This document shows, piece after piece, positions 46,864 to 59,480 of a stretch of 64,000 nt of DNA (positions within the stretch are counted from its first letter, which is position 1; each line of letters begins with the position of its first letter). Made by a program: the position numbers and the translations under genes. The notes under the pieces are model-generated. The model was not told where the DNA came from. It worked only from the letters and a program-made list of their open reading frames with translations, and made no database searches. Source of the DNA: Phycomyces nitens (taxonomy: Eukaryota > Mucoromycota > Mucoromycetes > Mucorales > Phycomycetaceae); the NCBI GenBank assembly GCA_022702545.1, contig JAHRBC010000003.1:5952001-6016000 (forward strand), read 5' to 3'.

Positions 46864-46966
46864 TAAATAGATAGATTTAATGACATACTTTATACTTGTT
46901 TTTATTGTTTGGGAAGAGCAAAAGAAGCGAGTGGGAGGCGAGGATAGCATATAAGATGGCGATTGT

Positions 46967-48118
46967 CTAATGGCCACTGTTGACCACTGCCCGGGGTTTG
47001 CAGTCAGTCTCTGAAAGCGTACGAATAAAGATAGCATCCGGAGAATGGTCTCTTTCTCCTTCATCATAAGTATAACTACTGGCAATAGCAAGCGTCTTGC
47101 CATCAGGGCTAAATGCCAGACTAGAGATCTCGTCTGGGAAACGAGGGAATTGGCGAGTACGCTTACGATGGACGCCATCCCAGATGCTCACCACACAGTC
47201 TGATCCACCCGATGCAAATGTACCATAGATTGGGTGGAATGCGAGAGCATTGACAGGATAGACGACTTCGGTATCATTGATTGTCTGTCGATGAGATTTA
47301 AACGCGTACTTCTTGGCCTGTGCTTCGTCCGACGTATCAAAGAACTCGAGTGCGACGCGACCTTCGATAGACGAGCATGCATAACCCTCGCCATTGGGCA
47401 TGCATCTGATAGACTTGAGCATGTATTTCAAAGAAGTCTCTCTTGTGTACAGTGGTCCATCCATATTGCGCACATCATACACATGGACCTGTCTATTGGC
47501 CATGGCTACGACCAAAATGTTGTCTTTCATGTCCATGCTAAATACTTTCTGAGGAAGATTGACCTTTTTAGTCTCTGTCTTTTCTGCTGAACGAGGATCC
47601 CAGACCCTAAGAGTCTTGTCCCATGAACCAGTGTATACACTCTGGGTCTCGGTATTCCAGCAGAGGTTACGGATAGCCTCATCGTGCGATCCCAAAACCG
47701 TCTTTGTATTTGTTGCGAGATCGAGCCTAAATAAGTTTACAGACAAAGGTTGGCATCCTAATCTCATTTGAATCGAACCCTACATTGTCAATCTTTTGGC
47801 GATTCCACCGCTGTAGGCGACTGGGCCGTCACCAAAGCATGCTTCGAGGACGGCTCCTTCGTGATCAAACTGTAAGAGTTGTTGATTGTGTTGGACATCG
47901 TAGAGGCGCACTGTCTATAATGAAGCGCGTAGTCAGATATTATTTTTATGAAATAATCAATTGTAACTTTTTGTAAATAACTAGAGATTGAAGAATCTTA
48001 CAGAATCCCAAGAAGAGACAAGGAGTTGATTAGAGTCCTGGGGATTGAATGCTAAGCTCGATATTCCGTCTCTTGGAGGATCAGCAATCTCAAATTGAGC
48101 TGATACTGGTTCCTGCAT
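46967..48118 (-). CDS. BUB3: Bub3 spindle-checkpoint WD40 protein
   Basis: Three exons: 48118-48002, 47914-47784 and 47726-46967. They total 1008 nt, 335 residues, the normal Bub3 length. It is a seven-bladed beta-propeller that carries Bub1 and BubR1/Mad3 to kinetochores. Visible signatures are LLVSSWDSTVRLYD (blade 1), YSGGIAKRLTMLDL, VYTGSWDKTLRVWDPR, EGRVALEFFD, KYAFKSHR, YPVNALAFHPIYGTFASGGSD, and the C-terminal LAIASSYTYDEGERDHSPDA. The EGRVA...F(D), KYAFK and SSYTYDEGE motifs separate Bub3 from the related mRNA-export factor Rae1/Gle2. The start Met at 48118 directly precedes QEPVSAQFEIADPP. Confidence 0.95.
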
Positions 48119-48575
48119 TGCTTGTAAAAGAGATAGAGATAGAGAGAGTGTGTGTTATATGTATATAAATCCAATTACCAAAAAAAAAAGCATTATCACT
48201 TTATATTTTTCTCTTGGTCTTGTTAACTGGCTTTGAATATATATGCGTCACGAAAAAAAAATAGTTTTGCGATGTTGGAAAAAGTTGCGCTTTTAGTATA
48301 ATTTGAGACTGTAAGGATGTTGTGTTGTGTATTGTCCACTAGAAATGTGTGTGTGTGGATTCTCATTAACTCCTTGGATTTTTTCTAAAGACTTGTGTGT
48401 TGAACAAGGGAAATAAAGAAAGTTGATAGGATTTATGAACAAAGGATAGAGGTAATAATAATAATAATAATAATAAAAAGAAGGAGAAGGAGAAGAAGAA
48501 GAGTGCATTTGTGGGATTGTTTGAGCTTGTTGATTGAAAAATATATATATATATGGTGATGTGAATGTATATAAG
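48119..48575. other. intergenic, BUB3 upstream and RBR downstream region
   Basis: 457 bp with an (AAT)n tract at about 48453-48476, GA-rich runs near 48480 and TA repeats at 48540-48554. No gene seen. Confidence 0.4.
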
Positions 48576-50350
48576 TTAGAGGTTAGAGGTGCTTAGACGT
48601 GCTTGTATCACGGATACATTAGGGACACCTCTTTCAGTCTAAGGGTAATTATTATTGTTATTAAATAAATATAAATTTGTTGATTATTAAATGATTTATA
48701 TATATGATGTACCTTGATATCTGCCGTGTCTGGAAAGAGAACATCTTCTTCTGGACCTGTCAAGGCACATTGGTAGAATCCACATCTCTAAGTGTAACAG
48801 ACCCACACACACACACACACATAGTCCATAACTTAGCGCGTGGACTCAATTGGAATTCATGGTGGCAATCACCGCTTTCTGGCTTACCTCTGACCATGGT
48901 AACCGACACACCCAGCAAAAGCAAAAGCCACACAACGAGCAATCGACCTTGTTACAGCCCTCATCCCGATGGATAAGAATAGAACACGAGGGGCATTGTC
49001 GACTAATGACACCCTAATTAGCTGATCCAGAAACTCATCCTTTCTTTTTTTTTTCCAGACAAACAATGACTTGCCTGTGTTCGAGTGTCCATCTCACTGT
49101 CTCACTACTCTCAGATGGTGCCTCTGATTCAAGAATGTGTCTCATTGCAGCCTCGCATGTCATTGTTGGATGGGCATCTTGTCCACACTGAAGACAAAAG
49201 GGGCTGTTGCAAGCGCGACTAGAATAATATAAGAATTGTTAGACAAAAGAGGGGCGAGGGATAATGATAATAAAAGATTTGAATATTACCATTCATGGAC
49301 AGGGAAAAATGAAATATGGGCAAACTGAAGCTGTTTCCAAGTGTCGGGTTTCATATCCAACAAGAGAATACGATGGGAGATTGCCTGGAGATGGGATCTA
49401 TAGACAGTAGGATCCGCGGTGCGAAATAAAAGAAGCATCGTGCGCCGGTAGATGTCGGGCAGAGTGGCGTTGTGCCAGGTTTGATGGTCGTAAATCTGCA
49501 ACAGTTGATCCATTTCAGGTCCCTGGCAGTAAAATGGTAATAGACCCAAGAGATCGAGGATCATTGTGTGGACCTGAACCTGGTCAGTAAACCCACCCTT
49601 GTCCTTGTATTCGCATGGAAAGGCTTCCGTTTCGCACTGAGGACAGCAGCGTGAATAGGGTCGATAGGGGCGGTTGAAGCGGTTATAATGCTCGACAACC
49701 TGGGCTGGCACAAACTGGCTCCATTCACTCTGGGGGATATTACTCTGGCAAACTGGACAACGGATCTTCGTTACCGTGAGGCCCCAGGAAGACATGACTA
49801 CTTCGGTGATGTATCTAATTATACAAAACAAAAACAAAAACATAGGCATAAACACAAATACAAAATACAAGTACAAATACAAATACAGAACATGGTCCTA
49901 CCTGCGGAAACAGTCGAGACAATACTGATCGCGGCAATGATCAAGACAGAGCTCCAGTCTGGCATCAAAACATATTGAGCATCTCTCTAGCCAATAGTCC
50001 ATCTGTTGCTTTCCTTCTTGTTCGTGTCGCTGTAGATCGGCATCCGTGGCACGGTAAGGGGTCGGATGGTGCTGATGGGAGGGGGTGAACTCGCGGGGGC
50101 GGGTCATGTGATTGAGGAGGAAGTTTAGTATGGTCGACACCAGGGCAGCCACCAGAAACAAGGGAAACAGGACGATGTAGACAATGCATGTTAAAAGACG
50201 ACTGCCAAATACGATGTGGGCTACTATCTGGAGTAAGGATGATAGGCCGACAAGAGCAGGCTGGAGATAGTCCAGCAGGTTTAGCAGGATGCCTGTCTTT
50301 TTCTGAGGGTCGACTGGAAAGAAGTCAATTCTACTGGTGTTTAGAGGCAT
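48576..50350 (-). CDS. membrane-anchored RBR-type E3 ubiquitin ligase
   Basis: Six exons: 50350-49902, 49814-49290, 49218-49075, 49002-48888, 48787-48713 and 48638-48576. They total 1371 nt, 456 residues. A hydrophobic stretch near residues 52-80 ([20 protein letters not shown]) is a likely membrane anchor. RING1 is [12 protein letters not shown]...[13 protein letters not shown]...RCPVC. The IBR part includes [20 protein letters not shown]...C. RING2 is CPSC...[15 protein letters not shown] with CFCWVCR; the Cys in DEGC is at the catalytic position that takes ubiquitin from the E2 in RBR ligases. After it comes PWSERCGFYQC, so the usual late RING2 His may be replaced. Substrate is unknown. 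The exon 3 donor is either GC (AG^GCAAGT) or a weak GT three bases later; both keep the frame. One intron holds a GT repeat. Confidence 0.85.
48803..48821. repeat. (CA)n tract inside an RBR intron
   Basis: About nine CA units on the + strand, within the intron between exons 4 and 5 of the RBR gene and about 15 bp from the acceptor. Confidence 0.8.
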
Positions 50351-51153
50351 GTATGGAGAGAAAAAGGGCAGAAAGTAAAGGCAAATAAAAAGTAAGAAGA
50401 AGAGGAAAGAGATGGAGAGCCAGGCCTACTCTTCCCAAGCAATCGCATGAATAGGCACCCATTTAAATCTCCGCAGCCATTGTTCTGCCTGGTTTTATTT
50501 TTATTAATATTTTATTATTGCTATTAATATTGCTATTATCTCGAATGCGTCTTGTAATTAAATTATCGATATTCTCTCTCTAGATAATTTTTGGTCAAGA
50601 GAGCCATTACAAAACAACTTGTTGAAACGCTTGTTTGTTTTCCTCAAGTGTCGGGTCCACTAGTCCGAGACTTTGTCTGTATCCATCTTGTAACACGCCT
50701 TGCAAAACAGGGCATGACAACACCCAAATCAAGACAAATCCAGCACTCAGCATGAGTAGAATGTTAAAGCACAAAATTGAATGTTTTTTATTTTATTTTG
50801 TTATTATTCTACCAGACCTTTATCAAATTCCTCTTGAACAAGTTCCGATATTATCGAGGCAAAAAAGAAAGTACCAGTCTTGTAGATTACATGGATAGAT
50901 TGAGATTTTTGGTGTCAAGAAAGAGAAAGAAGAGGAAAAGAGAGGAAAAGAGAGAAAATGACCATTCTTGTGAAATCTATAGTGTTGTACACATTGCCCC
51001 TTGGTACAAATCCCAGATAACTATCAAAGGTCTATACAATGCAAACCAATCTACCAGTTTAAACATCGTTTATGGTGGGATTTTACAGGCGATATTCGAC
51101 ATTCCTACAGAATATAAGAATGTGGCAAGGACCATAAAGACAATCTTGTCTGT

Positions 51154-51214
51154 CTTGTATTATATTGTATTGTATTGTATTGTATTGTATTGTATCGTAT
51201 TGTATCGTATTGTA
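51154..51214. repeat. (TATTG)n pentanucleotide repeat
   Basis: About a dozen copies of TATTG/TATCG in tandem; three copies have a T-to-C change. Confidence 0.85.
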
Positions 51215-52169
51215 CCATATCGTCTTGCTGACTACAAGTAATTTGGCTGTCTAAAGAAGCCCTGTTATTTTTTTTAAACCAATGATAATATTCCCACACA
51301 CCAAAATATACCTGAAAATATTGACTAGTTTGTAAACTTTACCTGAATATTATGTCTGGCTTACATCATAGCCATCAATCACCCAAATGTCTTGATCCTT
51401 AAAGATACCGACTTAAAAAACAAAACAATAAAGAACAGCAGCAATTCCAGGACCCTTTTTTTATTTTTGATACAAAGGCTTCAAACATGTACGACCAGGA
51501 AGTAAGTCCATGTTTAGAAATCACAGGTCATCTCCAAACAGTCCAAAGATGTACTAGGCCAGCTTGGATGGCTGACACCCATATGAAATACCATTTCGTC
51601 ACAAAAACACACACACATTTAGTGTCCATGGCTTCTATTCATCCAGCAGCTGCTTATCGGCGACAATGACTAGTCTTGAAAGGATAATTAATGACTATTA
51701 CTCTATATCCTTGTTGTTGTTTTTCTTTTTGGGAATATCATTTAGGTTTCTTGAGACTATGGATCCCCCTTGTCAATTTATTGGTCCTTTTTTTTTACCC
51801 CTCAAAGTGAATATATTACTGTGTCTTTCTGCAGCCCCAACTAATAATCGCAGTTATTACATTACCAAACAGATTATTCTAATGTCATTGAAGAATCTAG
51901 ATTGTTCATTGAATCAACACTCTTTTTCTTCCTCTTCTTAAAAAAATGCACTCATTCAAAATGTCACCATTCACCTAGTCCACATCAACTCAATGGAATC
52001 CGGCTGCTAATGAGTCGCATTACATGACAGAACAAATCTAATCATTAGTATTTTGGTTAAACAATCGCAACCATACTAGGTACATTTATAACCTCTTATA
52101 AGACTTTAAGCTTAAGCCAAGAAGCAAACCATTAGTTTGGTAAACGTTCTGAATGATGTCAAATAATAT

Positions 52170-52183
52170 ATTGCCATGGAAAC
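52170..52183. promoter_or_regulatory. X-box-like site in the gene desert
   Basis: ATTGCCATGGAAAC matches 12 of 14 positions of GTTGCCATGGCAAC. No gene is nearby, so a role is doubtful. Confidence 0.25.
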
Positions 52184-55100
52184 CTAATAGGTTCAACTCT
52201 TTTCGCATAAAGGATCTGTACCCGGAAATCCTCTAGTTCTTTAATGCTTATTCTACTACTATTGTCAAACAGAAACAGTGTCAATGGCCTAGCCTCATGT
52301 CAGGGCAGGAGACCAAGACAATGAAAGGTCCTTTAACAATCATGTTTTATAACGCTCAATGTGAATGGGATAGGATTTTTTAAAAAAATAATAATAATCT
52401 GCGATTATCCAAGTCGTGATTGACATTGCCATTCCACTCTTTGGGAATAATCAGTAATGGAGCTACATACTAAATCCAGCTCTACCGAGAGATCTGTATG
52501 CAAAGATCTGATATCCTTAAAATGAGTATCATTAAGAGGCTCAGGCACCACAAGATCAAATATATTGTATGTACGCAGCATATTACTATCGCTCTTGTGG
52601 TTTATGTGAGTACTGTCAAAATATATGCCAGCTTTGGAAATATATATTTTTTGATGCCATCATGGTAAATAGACATGCAACTTCCCAGCACAGGGAGCAG
52701 CTTATCGTAAATGATATCAACAGTCTCATACAATCATATGTCTGTGGTGGTGAGATGTGGTTAATGTAAGAAGTTTTGCGTGGAATTTTTCACCATGTAA
52801 ATTGCATCAGCTAATCGAATTCCTGTAGTTTGGTCGAAATCTGAATAAGAGATTTCAGGAAAGTGTATAGTATAGCTTGTTGTAAGCAATAATCTCCGTA
52901 TAATTATATCCAGGAAGCAGGCCACAGCTGGTTTTTTTTTTGTTTTTTTTTGTTTTTGCAACGATATCTTGCTGTCGAAATAGAAAACGAATCATTTTAT
53001 TGGTTTTAATGTTCCAGAGCTAATAATCGTCTGCCATAAGCCTCTCCTTTTCCTAGAATCTTATATATCCAACCTTGTCCTCAAAAATACTAATCAGAAT
53101 CTCAGGAGTCCAATAATAAAAACAGGTACATTTATAAACACACAGGGCATAATTGACTCGGCTATATAAAGTTATTATTCATTATAATAATAAAAAAGGT
53201 TTTGCACATGTAGATACCAGCAATCTTTATAGATTACATTTGGAAATCTAAAGTAATATATATATATATATATTTACCGTGTCTTTTATTTACAAGCTTA
53301 GTATGAGCTTTACTTTTTGTTTAGTAATCACGCCAACTCTAAGCTGTGACCTGAAAAGCACAAAACATACGTTGCATTCAAGGATAGATACACTTGTGCT
53401 TTGGGATCAATTAATGATACAGACTGCGTTTCATCTTGACATAAAAGACAGATTCTTCCGAGACGTAGTCGGTCCTGAAATACACTTACTTTCTCCTAAT
53501 CTCGAAACCAATCAAAGTACTCTATCTTTTTTGATATTTCTATACAAAGATTGAAACCGGACCCTTTTTAAACACACTGGACTTGGTACAAGGTTGATAA
53601 TAATCTACGAGAGTTTGAGCTTTAGAACTGCAAATCCCAAAAGGCTTTGTGCCATATGCTGTATTCGGAAATCTCTTAAAAATCGGTTTAGAATCTCTTT
53701 ATATCAATTTTTATTGACTGCGAATTAGCAGATACTTGATCATTAGAGGTATTATAACCTGTTAAGCATACTATTCGTTATTTATGATCCAGGCCATGCA
53801 CTCTGATATTTTGTTGCTATTCATGGCTACCATGAAGAGGCGTTAAAGAAGAATTGAGTACCCATCTTGGAATCTGAGATCTCGAATGCTTGGTGTGATG
53901 TAAAGTAGAAGAATAAATATATATAAATAACACTTTACTCTTGGGGGTTGATGCTTGTACGACAATCTCTTGCGCAAGATGAGGCATCCGTTTTGCCCTA
54001 GACACAGTTATTTTTGGCAAATATTAAATTCATATTATCGAGACCAATTGACATGTAGTGTGCTGCTTAATGTAAAACATGAAATAAATATAGTCCTGTT
54101 GGTTGATACTGCTTAGCAGACGCACAAAGACGTATTTCCAAGTATATTTTTATCTTGAAAAAAAAAAGACGGCCTATGTACTGCTGTCATTGGCTTCTCC
54201 AAGATGATATAACAAAAAAGGGGTTTTATTTATTTATTTATTTATGGATTGAATGATTGAATGATTGATTGAGTGAATTCACTGGACTGATTTCTTTTGA
54301 GGTTGTGCGTACAGTACACTTGAAAATAAATAGACTGAGCTTTTTGTGAAATAGATTCGAATTGATCAAATATTATAATAATAGGGTGTTTCATGTCAAA
54401 CTATTATTTACAGTGTATTTTTGGTGTGTACAACTTTTGTACTCATGACACCAAATCCTTCTGGCCTCCTTACTAATGACGTTATTTCCTTCCATACTGT
54501 ATAATTCTGGTTTTATATAGTCATTCTAACTGTTGCACATATAACCCTTTTGTTAATCTTGTATTTAGACTCTAGAACCTTGTCTATTTACATTTTGATC
54601 AGGTTTTATAATATAAATATTAATTTTAGTATTATTATTAGTATTATTATTATTATTTATAATTATAATATGGAGAGCCACTGTCCTACCCAACAATATG
54701 CTTTGTGGAAAATTAAAAACCCTTGTATTTTATGAATTGACAGCTTTATAAATACATGGAAAATAAGAGTGTGCTCTGCTTTGACCCACAATTTAGATTT
54801 CACAACCATATTTACAAAACCAAATAAAACCAAATAGCTGGCAAGATTATCGACTTTTTTTTTTGTTATTAATATTGTTATTTATATTGCCTTGAAACTA
54901 ATGATAATGCAACAAAATTAATTAAAGGTCATATAACACACACACACACACACACACATCTTTTCTAGTATTATTCTGCATATCCTAAAATGACTGTGGT
55001 TACCGTCCTGTCTCCTAAACAACAATCGTATCAGAAAGACATTCGTTTCATTATCGTTCTGTTGATAGAAATGAACTTTATGGCTGTATGAAATATACAC

Positions 55101-57231
55101 ATAAAATGATAACTACAATCAAAAGCATCTTTTACATGCTTGGAAAATTGACTTGTTCAAAGCCCATGGCCTTGCTAAAACACCTTGAAATACCCATATA
55201 TATTTTCTCTTTATTTATTTAATCTCCTCTCGGAATTTCGCGATTCTTTAACACAAATGCATGAATATATTCACCAAGTCTTTAGGATAGCAGTTCATGT
55301 ACCTGTAGTCTGCATCTAATGACATGCAAATAAACAAGACAACAGCTATTTACAAGCCACACACCATTAACTATAAACGAAAGAGGACCTTTCTTTTCCA
55401 CGCTCTTGTTTTTTTTTTTTAAAAAAAAGAAAAGGTGTACTGAAAATAACCAAAGAAGGCTATTTTGAGTACTCTGTTCTAGTGGATACAATGGCTGAAT
55501 GCTAGATCTTTAAAGGTTACATTTATTCCTCATTAACGGCTTTTCTTTTGTGGTCCTCCAAGCCATGTTATACACATTTACACACCTAGTCTTAAAATTA
55601 TTAAAAATAGGCTTTAATACATACCTTTAAATGCCAAGTAAAATAGGCAATTACAAAATGAGTTTTAAGAATTAAAATTGCCAAGACATACATCTCTTAT
55701 TACCCTTTCTCAACCAAAAAGAGAGAAAAAATGACTTTTTTGAAATAATATTAATATTATTATATACTAATATTTAGTTTGTCAACTAGAAAGGACAATT
55801 ACAAAAAAACCAGTTTATTTTATTTTTTTAAAATAGTGCAATCTAGTAGAAATACTTTGGCATCAAAGATAAACAAGATGTGTAGAAAGAATACATTGGC
55901 GTTCTAGATTTCTTTCAAATTGTTTGTGATCCTTGTCGGCTGTTCGCTTGTTTAAAGATGTATTCTCCTATTAAATATATACTCCGTCATTTAAGGTTTG
56001 TTTGTTTTTTTGCTTCAAAAGCTAAACGTCTGTAATCTTTATTAAGCTACTAGTTTTACTCGATACATAAACAAAAATATCTGGCAGGCCATTTATAGAT
56101 ACATTAAATATATAGATATATATGCAAATTGAAGCAAGTATAGATATTATAAATCAAGGAATATTTATATAAATATATATAAATATATATTCTGAGTTTG
56201 GTACGGGATCTTACAAATATAAGTTTTAAATCTCCGAGACGATAATCATTTGTGACTAAATAGGAAAAATGGGGTAATGAAAATTACCTATCGAGGTTCT
56301 ATGCATTCTCGGACATGGAGACCAATACAGATACATTTATGCATGTTGTAGAGATTTCTCCAGAATGGTAGAACGCCGGCAGCTTACAAACGCCATAATA
56401 GTGCTTGTGTTTGCAAAAATCAATTATTTCATACTTGATAGAGTACTCAAAAATGGTCTTGTGGATCTTTGATCAATATAAAAACAATGCTTTTATGATT
56501 TACAACGTTTAATATTAGTCATATTGTGGTTAAAGATAGATTTAGTGATGACTGATAGAATTGCGCTTATGGTTGAAAAAAAAAAACGACTCTTGGGGCC
56601 ATTTCTTTTTAGTAAAAGTAATTGTGGTTTAGAATAAGTTGCAATTGAACCCAATGTGGTATATTTGCTATTGTTACTTTCTAAAATGCGCGATGATACA
56701 AAAAGATGGTTTGAAATATGGTATAGGGATCCCCTGAACAAGGTTCGGTACAGAAATAATCACGGTAAGAAGGAGGATTGAGACTTATTCCTATAGTTAT
56801 ATATAAAATAAGAAAGAAAACGAAATATTGGCGAATGGAAGCTTGATGAGGTGCCTATAGTTATACCATGGAATTAACTCTTGATGTCCCTCGATTCTTT
56901 TTATTTTATTTTACCTGAAGCTTTGTTTCACATTCATTCCTTTCTACCTGGACAGATGTGGTTGGAGACCGTTTAAAGATCCATTTGAATAATGTTATAC
57001 ACATTTTTTTTACGAGATTAAGCAATTAAATAAAGATTGCTTTACAGGGTCCAAGAGACACAAGATACTTTTAAGAAAGATGCTGATCACCTATATTTAT
57101 ATTTATATATTGACATGTCAAGTCTAGTGATATTATTCTCTTTATTTCAAATCCTCTTGGTTTATCTACAAAACAATGATGGCGCATTTTCTGATTGACA
57201 AGACAATAATATCATGCCATTTAAAAAAATT

Positions 57232-58131
57232 CTACTCTTTATAAGACTGTGTCCATGCCTGAGATGCCAAATACAAGGGATGGTGCTCACCAACTACAAA
57301 AGGAAGTGTAGCACGCTGATAATAATCGGGACACAACTTGAGCATGTCAATGATAGTGTCCAGCAAATGCGCTTGACCGGCTGTAACACCTGGTGCGTCC
57401 ATGAACGACATGGCTGTGATGTGAACATGGAAATGGTAGTACGATGGTTGGTAATGGACAAATAAACGAAGCTGATGTGGTTCAAGATCAAATTTCTCTT
57501 TGGCAAGTTTGTGAGCCGCCTTTCTTATTTTAACCAAAAGCTCCATGTGGTCCGGATTAAGGGATCGAAGGGACAAGACGTCGCTCCGATTGGTAATTGC
57601 CACCCAGTATAACGACTCTTTGGCACCATTCCACTTCATGTCTGGTAACACCACAAATCCTGTCAAAGGGTCTTGATCGCGAAAAAGGACCACATCTGCT
57701 TCCGAAGTGCCGTCCAGGATATTTTGGACCCATTTAGTCCTGCTGGCTGGAATGGCCTTAACAAAAGGCAGAGTGACAGTTTGGTACAGGGCTGGAGTCT
57801 CTGCCACCAGAAAACGTGCTTGTGCTTCATACTTTTTGATGTGAAGTTCTGTAGCTGGAAAGATGGCTTTGACGTGTGTGTTTGGCACATTGGTTGTTAC
57901 ACTCGCGAGTGCCCAACTGTAAATGTTGTTTTCGACAGGGTCTATGAGTTTATCAGTCGATCTTGCCAAGGTTGGGATGGTGATGTCTGGGAAATGAGCC
58001 TTTTCGAATGTCAGGATCGCATCCTCATCTCCAACCCTTCCAAGCACATGGACCAGCTTTGTCCGGGTGTCGTGCGAGAGAACACGCGTAAAGATGAATT
58101 TGTTGAGGATGTCGTTTAATTGAGTCATCAA
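57232..58131 (-). CDS. DCS1: scavenger mRNA decapping enzyme (DcpS/Dcs1)
   Basis: A single 299-residue exon. DcpS hydrolyses the m7GpppN cap left after 3'-to-5' mRNA decay. The HIT-family catalytic triad is plain in HYQPSYYHFHVHI, at about residues 227-239; the middle His is the nucleophile. The N-terminal swapped domain includes ILTFEKAHF. The cap-binding segment is VVLFRDQDPLTGFVVLPDMKW, followed by LYWVAITNRSDVLSLRSLNPDH, both typical of the family. The length matches other fungal DcpS proteins. Two Met codons at the start (58131 and 58128) cannot be told apart. It is divergent from the gene at 58376 across 244 bp. Confidence 0.94.
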   Translation of the reverse strand: MMTQLNDILNKFIFTRVLSHDTRTKLVHVLGRVGDEDAILTFEKAHFPDITIPTLARSTDKLIDPVENNIYSWALASVTTNVPNTHVKAIFPATELHIKKYEAQARFLVAETPALYQTVTLPFVKAIPASRTKWVQNILDGTSEADVVLFRDQDPLTGFVVLPDMKWNGAKESLYWVAITNRSDVLSLRSLNPDHMELLVKIRKAAHKLAKEKFDLEPHQLRLFVHYQPSYYHFHVHITAMSFMDAPGVTAGQAHLLDTIIDMLKLCPDYYQRATLPFVVGEHHPLYLASQAWTQSYKE

Positions 58132-58375
58132 GTTGGCAGAAGAACAAGAGAATCTGGCGGTGAGCCAAATGAATCAGTTGTACAAACGTATGGTGCTTCC
58201 ATGTTGGGAAGCTCAGTTGCAGCAGCTCTGCATCTTGATCAAAAGGCTTGGTGTGTATGTGGTTGTTTGGTTTGAGCCTCCCCCTCTCTCTCTCTTCCTT
58301 TTATTTACTTTTCTTGTTCGATTTGAATTAAATATCATTTTCTTTTGACTTTATCGAAGCACACACCCCCTTGAA

Positions 58376-59434
58376 ATGCAGCACAAGAACGGATTGAAAC
58401 CCAAAGATCCCCGTATCATTGATGAATACGCTGATGATTCTGACTATGACCTCTGCGATGAGTTGAGCCTGTCCGGGTCATCGGGCACCAAGAAATGCAC
58501 CGGCACCCAGGCACTAGTAGAATTCCTCAATACGACAAGTCCAGAAGAGTTCCAAAAGACTATACCAAAGCGAGCCTCTACCATGTTCTTTAGACGACGC
58601 AAGAACAAGTCGTCTCCATCGCCCCTCAGCACCCACTCTTCCCCCACAACCAGCACACGACCATCATTGTTCTCCAAGCGGGCAGGTCTAGAGAAGAAGA
58701 AATCGTCTGGGAGACTCCTAGATGAATCGTTCTTGGGAAACTCGCTGTTTATATCCAAAAGGAAAGAAAAGATGGATGCAGATGATCGAAAGATATTATG
58801 CCACCGATCGTTGCCAGCCTACGAATCTCTGGGTGAGGATGACAAACGCATTGTGGCACAGGACACAACTGAGGATACCGAGGCTGTTCTGGGTTCTTTC
58901 CCACAGGCAGCATCAGAGGCGTCAATTATAGAGGCAGGCCTAAGACAACGGTTGGACCGAGTGAAGCTTTCTGGACAAGAGAAGCCCAGCAACGTGCTTG
59001 CAAACGTGTTAGCCAAGGAGCATGTGCGGGCACTACATTCCTTGCACCAGAGCCAGTATATCTCTCCGAAGAGAACAGGAGTCCGCCATGTTCAGGTCCA
59101 GACAAAGTCCATGGATATTCCCGTAGATCTCGCTTCGCCTCCGACATCCGAAAACTCTTCCTTGGCCAACCACTTGAATACTCTTGAAACGATGTTGGGC
59201 CAGGAGAGACAGGAGCGTAAAAAGGCACAGGCAGCACTACAGGACACAATGGATCACTATGAGGCACTTAGTGGACTGGCATACAAGAAGATTCGGGAGC
59301 TATGGGAAGAGAAAGAGCGCTGGGAGCATCTTTACAATGAATTACAGAATCGGGTGGCAGACAGTGATTCCAAAGGATCTGCCGAATGCTCAAAAGACGA
59401 GGCCGTGAAAAATAATTTACAGCTAAAAGGATAA
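58376..59434 (+). CDS. unknown Ser-rich protein with C-terminal coiled coil
   Basis: A 352-residue intronless frame. The N terminus is acidic (DEYADDSDYDLCDELSLSG). It is followed by LVEFLNTTSPEEFQKTIP and a basic Ser/Pro-rich region (FFRRRKNKSSPSPLS). The C-terminal 90 residues form a long predicted helix (ANHLNTLETMLGQERQERKK ... AYKKIRELWEEKERWEHLY) with heptad spacing typical of a coiled coil. The motif around TSPEEFQK resembles short segments in fungal cytoskeletal or polarity scaffolds, but I do not recognise a family. No catalytic motif. Codon composition is clearly coding compared with its flanks. Confidence 0.75.
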   Translation: MQHKNGLKPKDPRIIDEYADDSDYDLCDELSLSGSSGTKKCTGTQALVEFLNTTSPEEFQKTIPKRASTMFFRRRKNKSSPSPLSTHSSPTTSTRPSLFSKRAGLEKKKSSGRLLDESFLGNSLFISKRKEKMDADDRKILCHRSLPAYESLGEDDKRIVAQDTTEDTEAVLGSFPQAASEASIIEAGLRQRLDRVKLSGQEKPSNVLANVLAKEHVRALHSLHQSQYISPKRTGVRHVQVQTKSMDIPVDLASPPTSENSSLANHLNTLETMLGQERQERKKAQAALQDTMDHYEALSGLAYKKIRELWEEKERWEHLYNELQNRVADSDSKGSAECSKDEAVKNNLQLKG

Positions 59435-59480
59435 ATGGATAAATGAATCAATAAATAAATAATAGAAATAGATACACTTG

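Larger units (their letters stand above)
50351..57231. other. 6.9-kb gene desert
   Basis: AT-rich DNA with homopolymers and microsatellites: TATTG pentamer at 51154-51214, TTTA near 54225-54243, CA at 54939-54958, many TA tracts. No ORF shows a family signature. The best are 50777-51241 (Lys/Arg-rich, ends in the TATTG repeat) and 53279-53554 (a hydrophobic start, 91 residues); neither has splice or promoter support I trust. An X-box-like 14-mer lies at 52170. Confidence 0.5.

Noticed and set aside
50777..51241. Lys/Arg-rich 154-residue ORF
   Set aside because: Low-complexity composition, its tail is the TATTG repeat, and no splice or promoter support.
53279..53554. 91-residue ORF with hydrophobic start
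   Set aside because: The hydrophobic start is weak, no homology is recognised, and a run of this length is plausible by chance in this AT-rich region.
58133..58348. ORF between DcpS and the coiled-coil gene
   Set aside because: It has no ATG start and overlaps the short divergent promoter.
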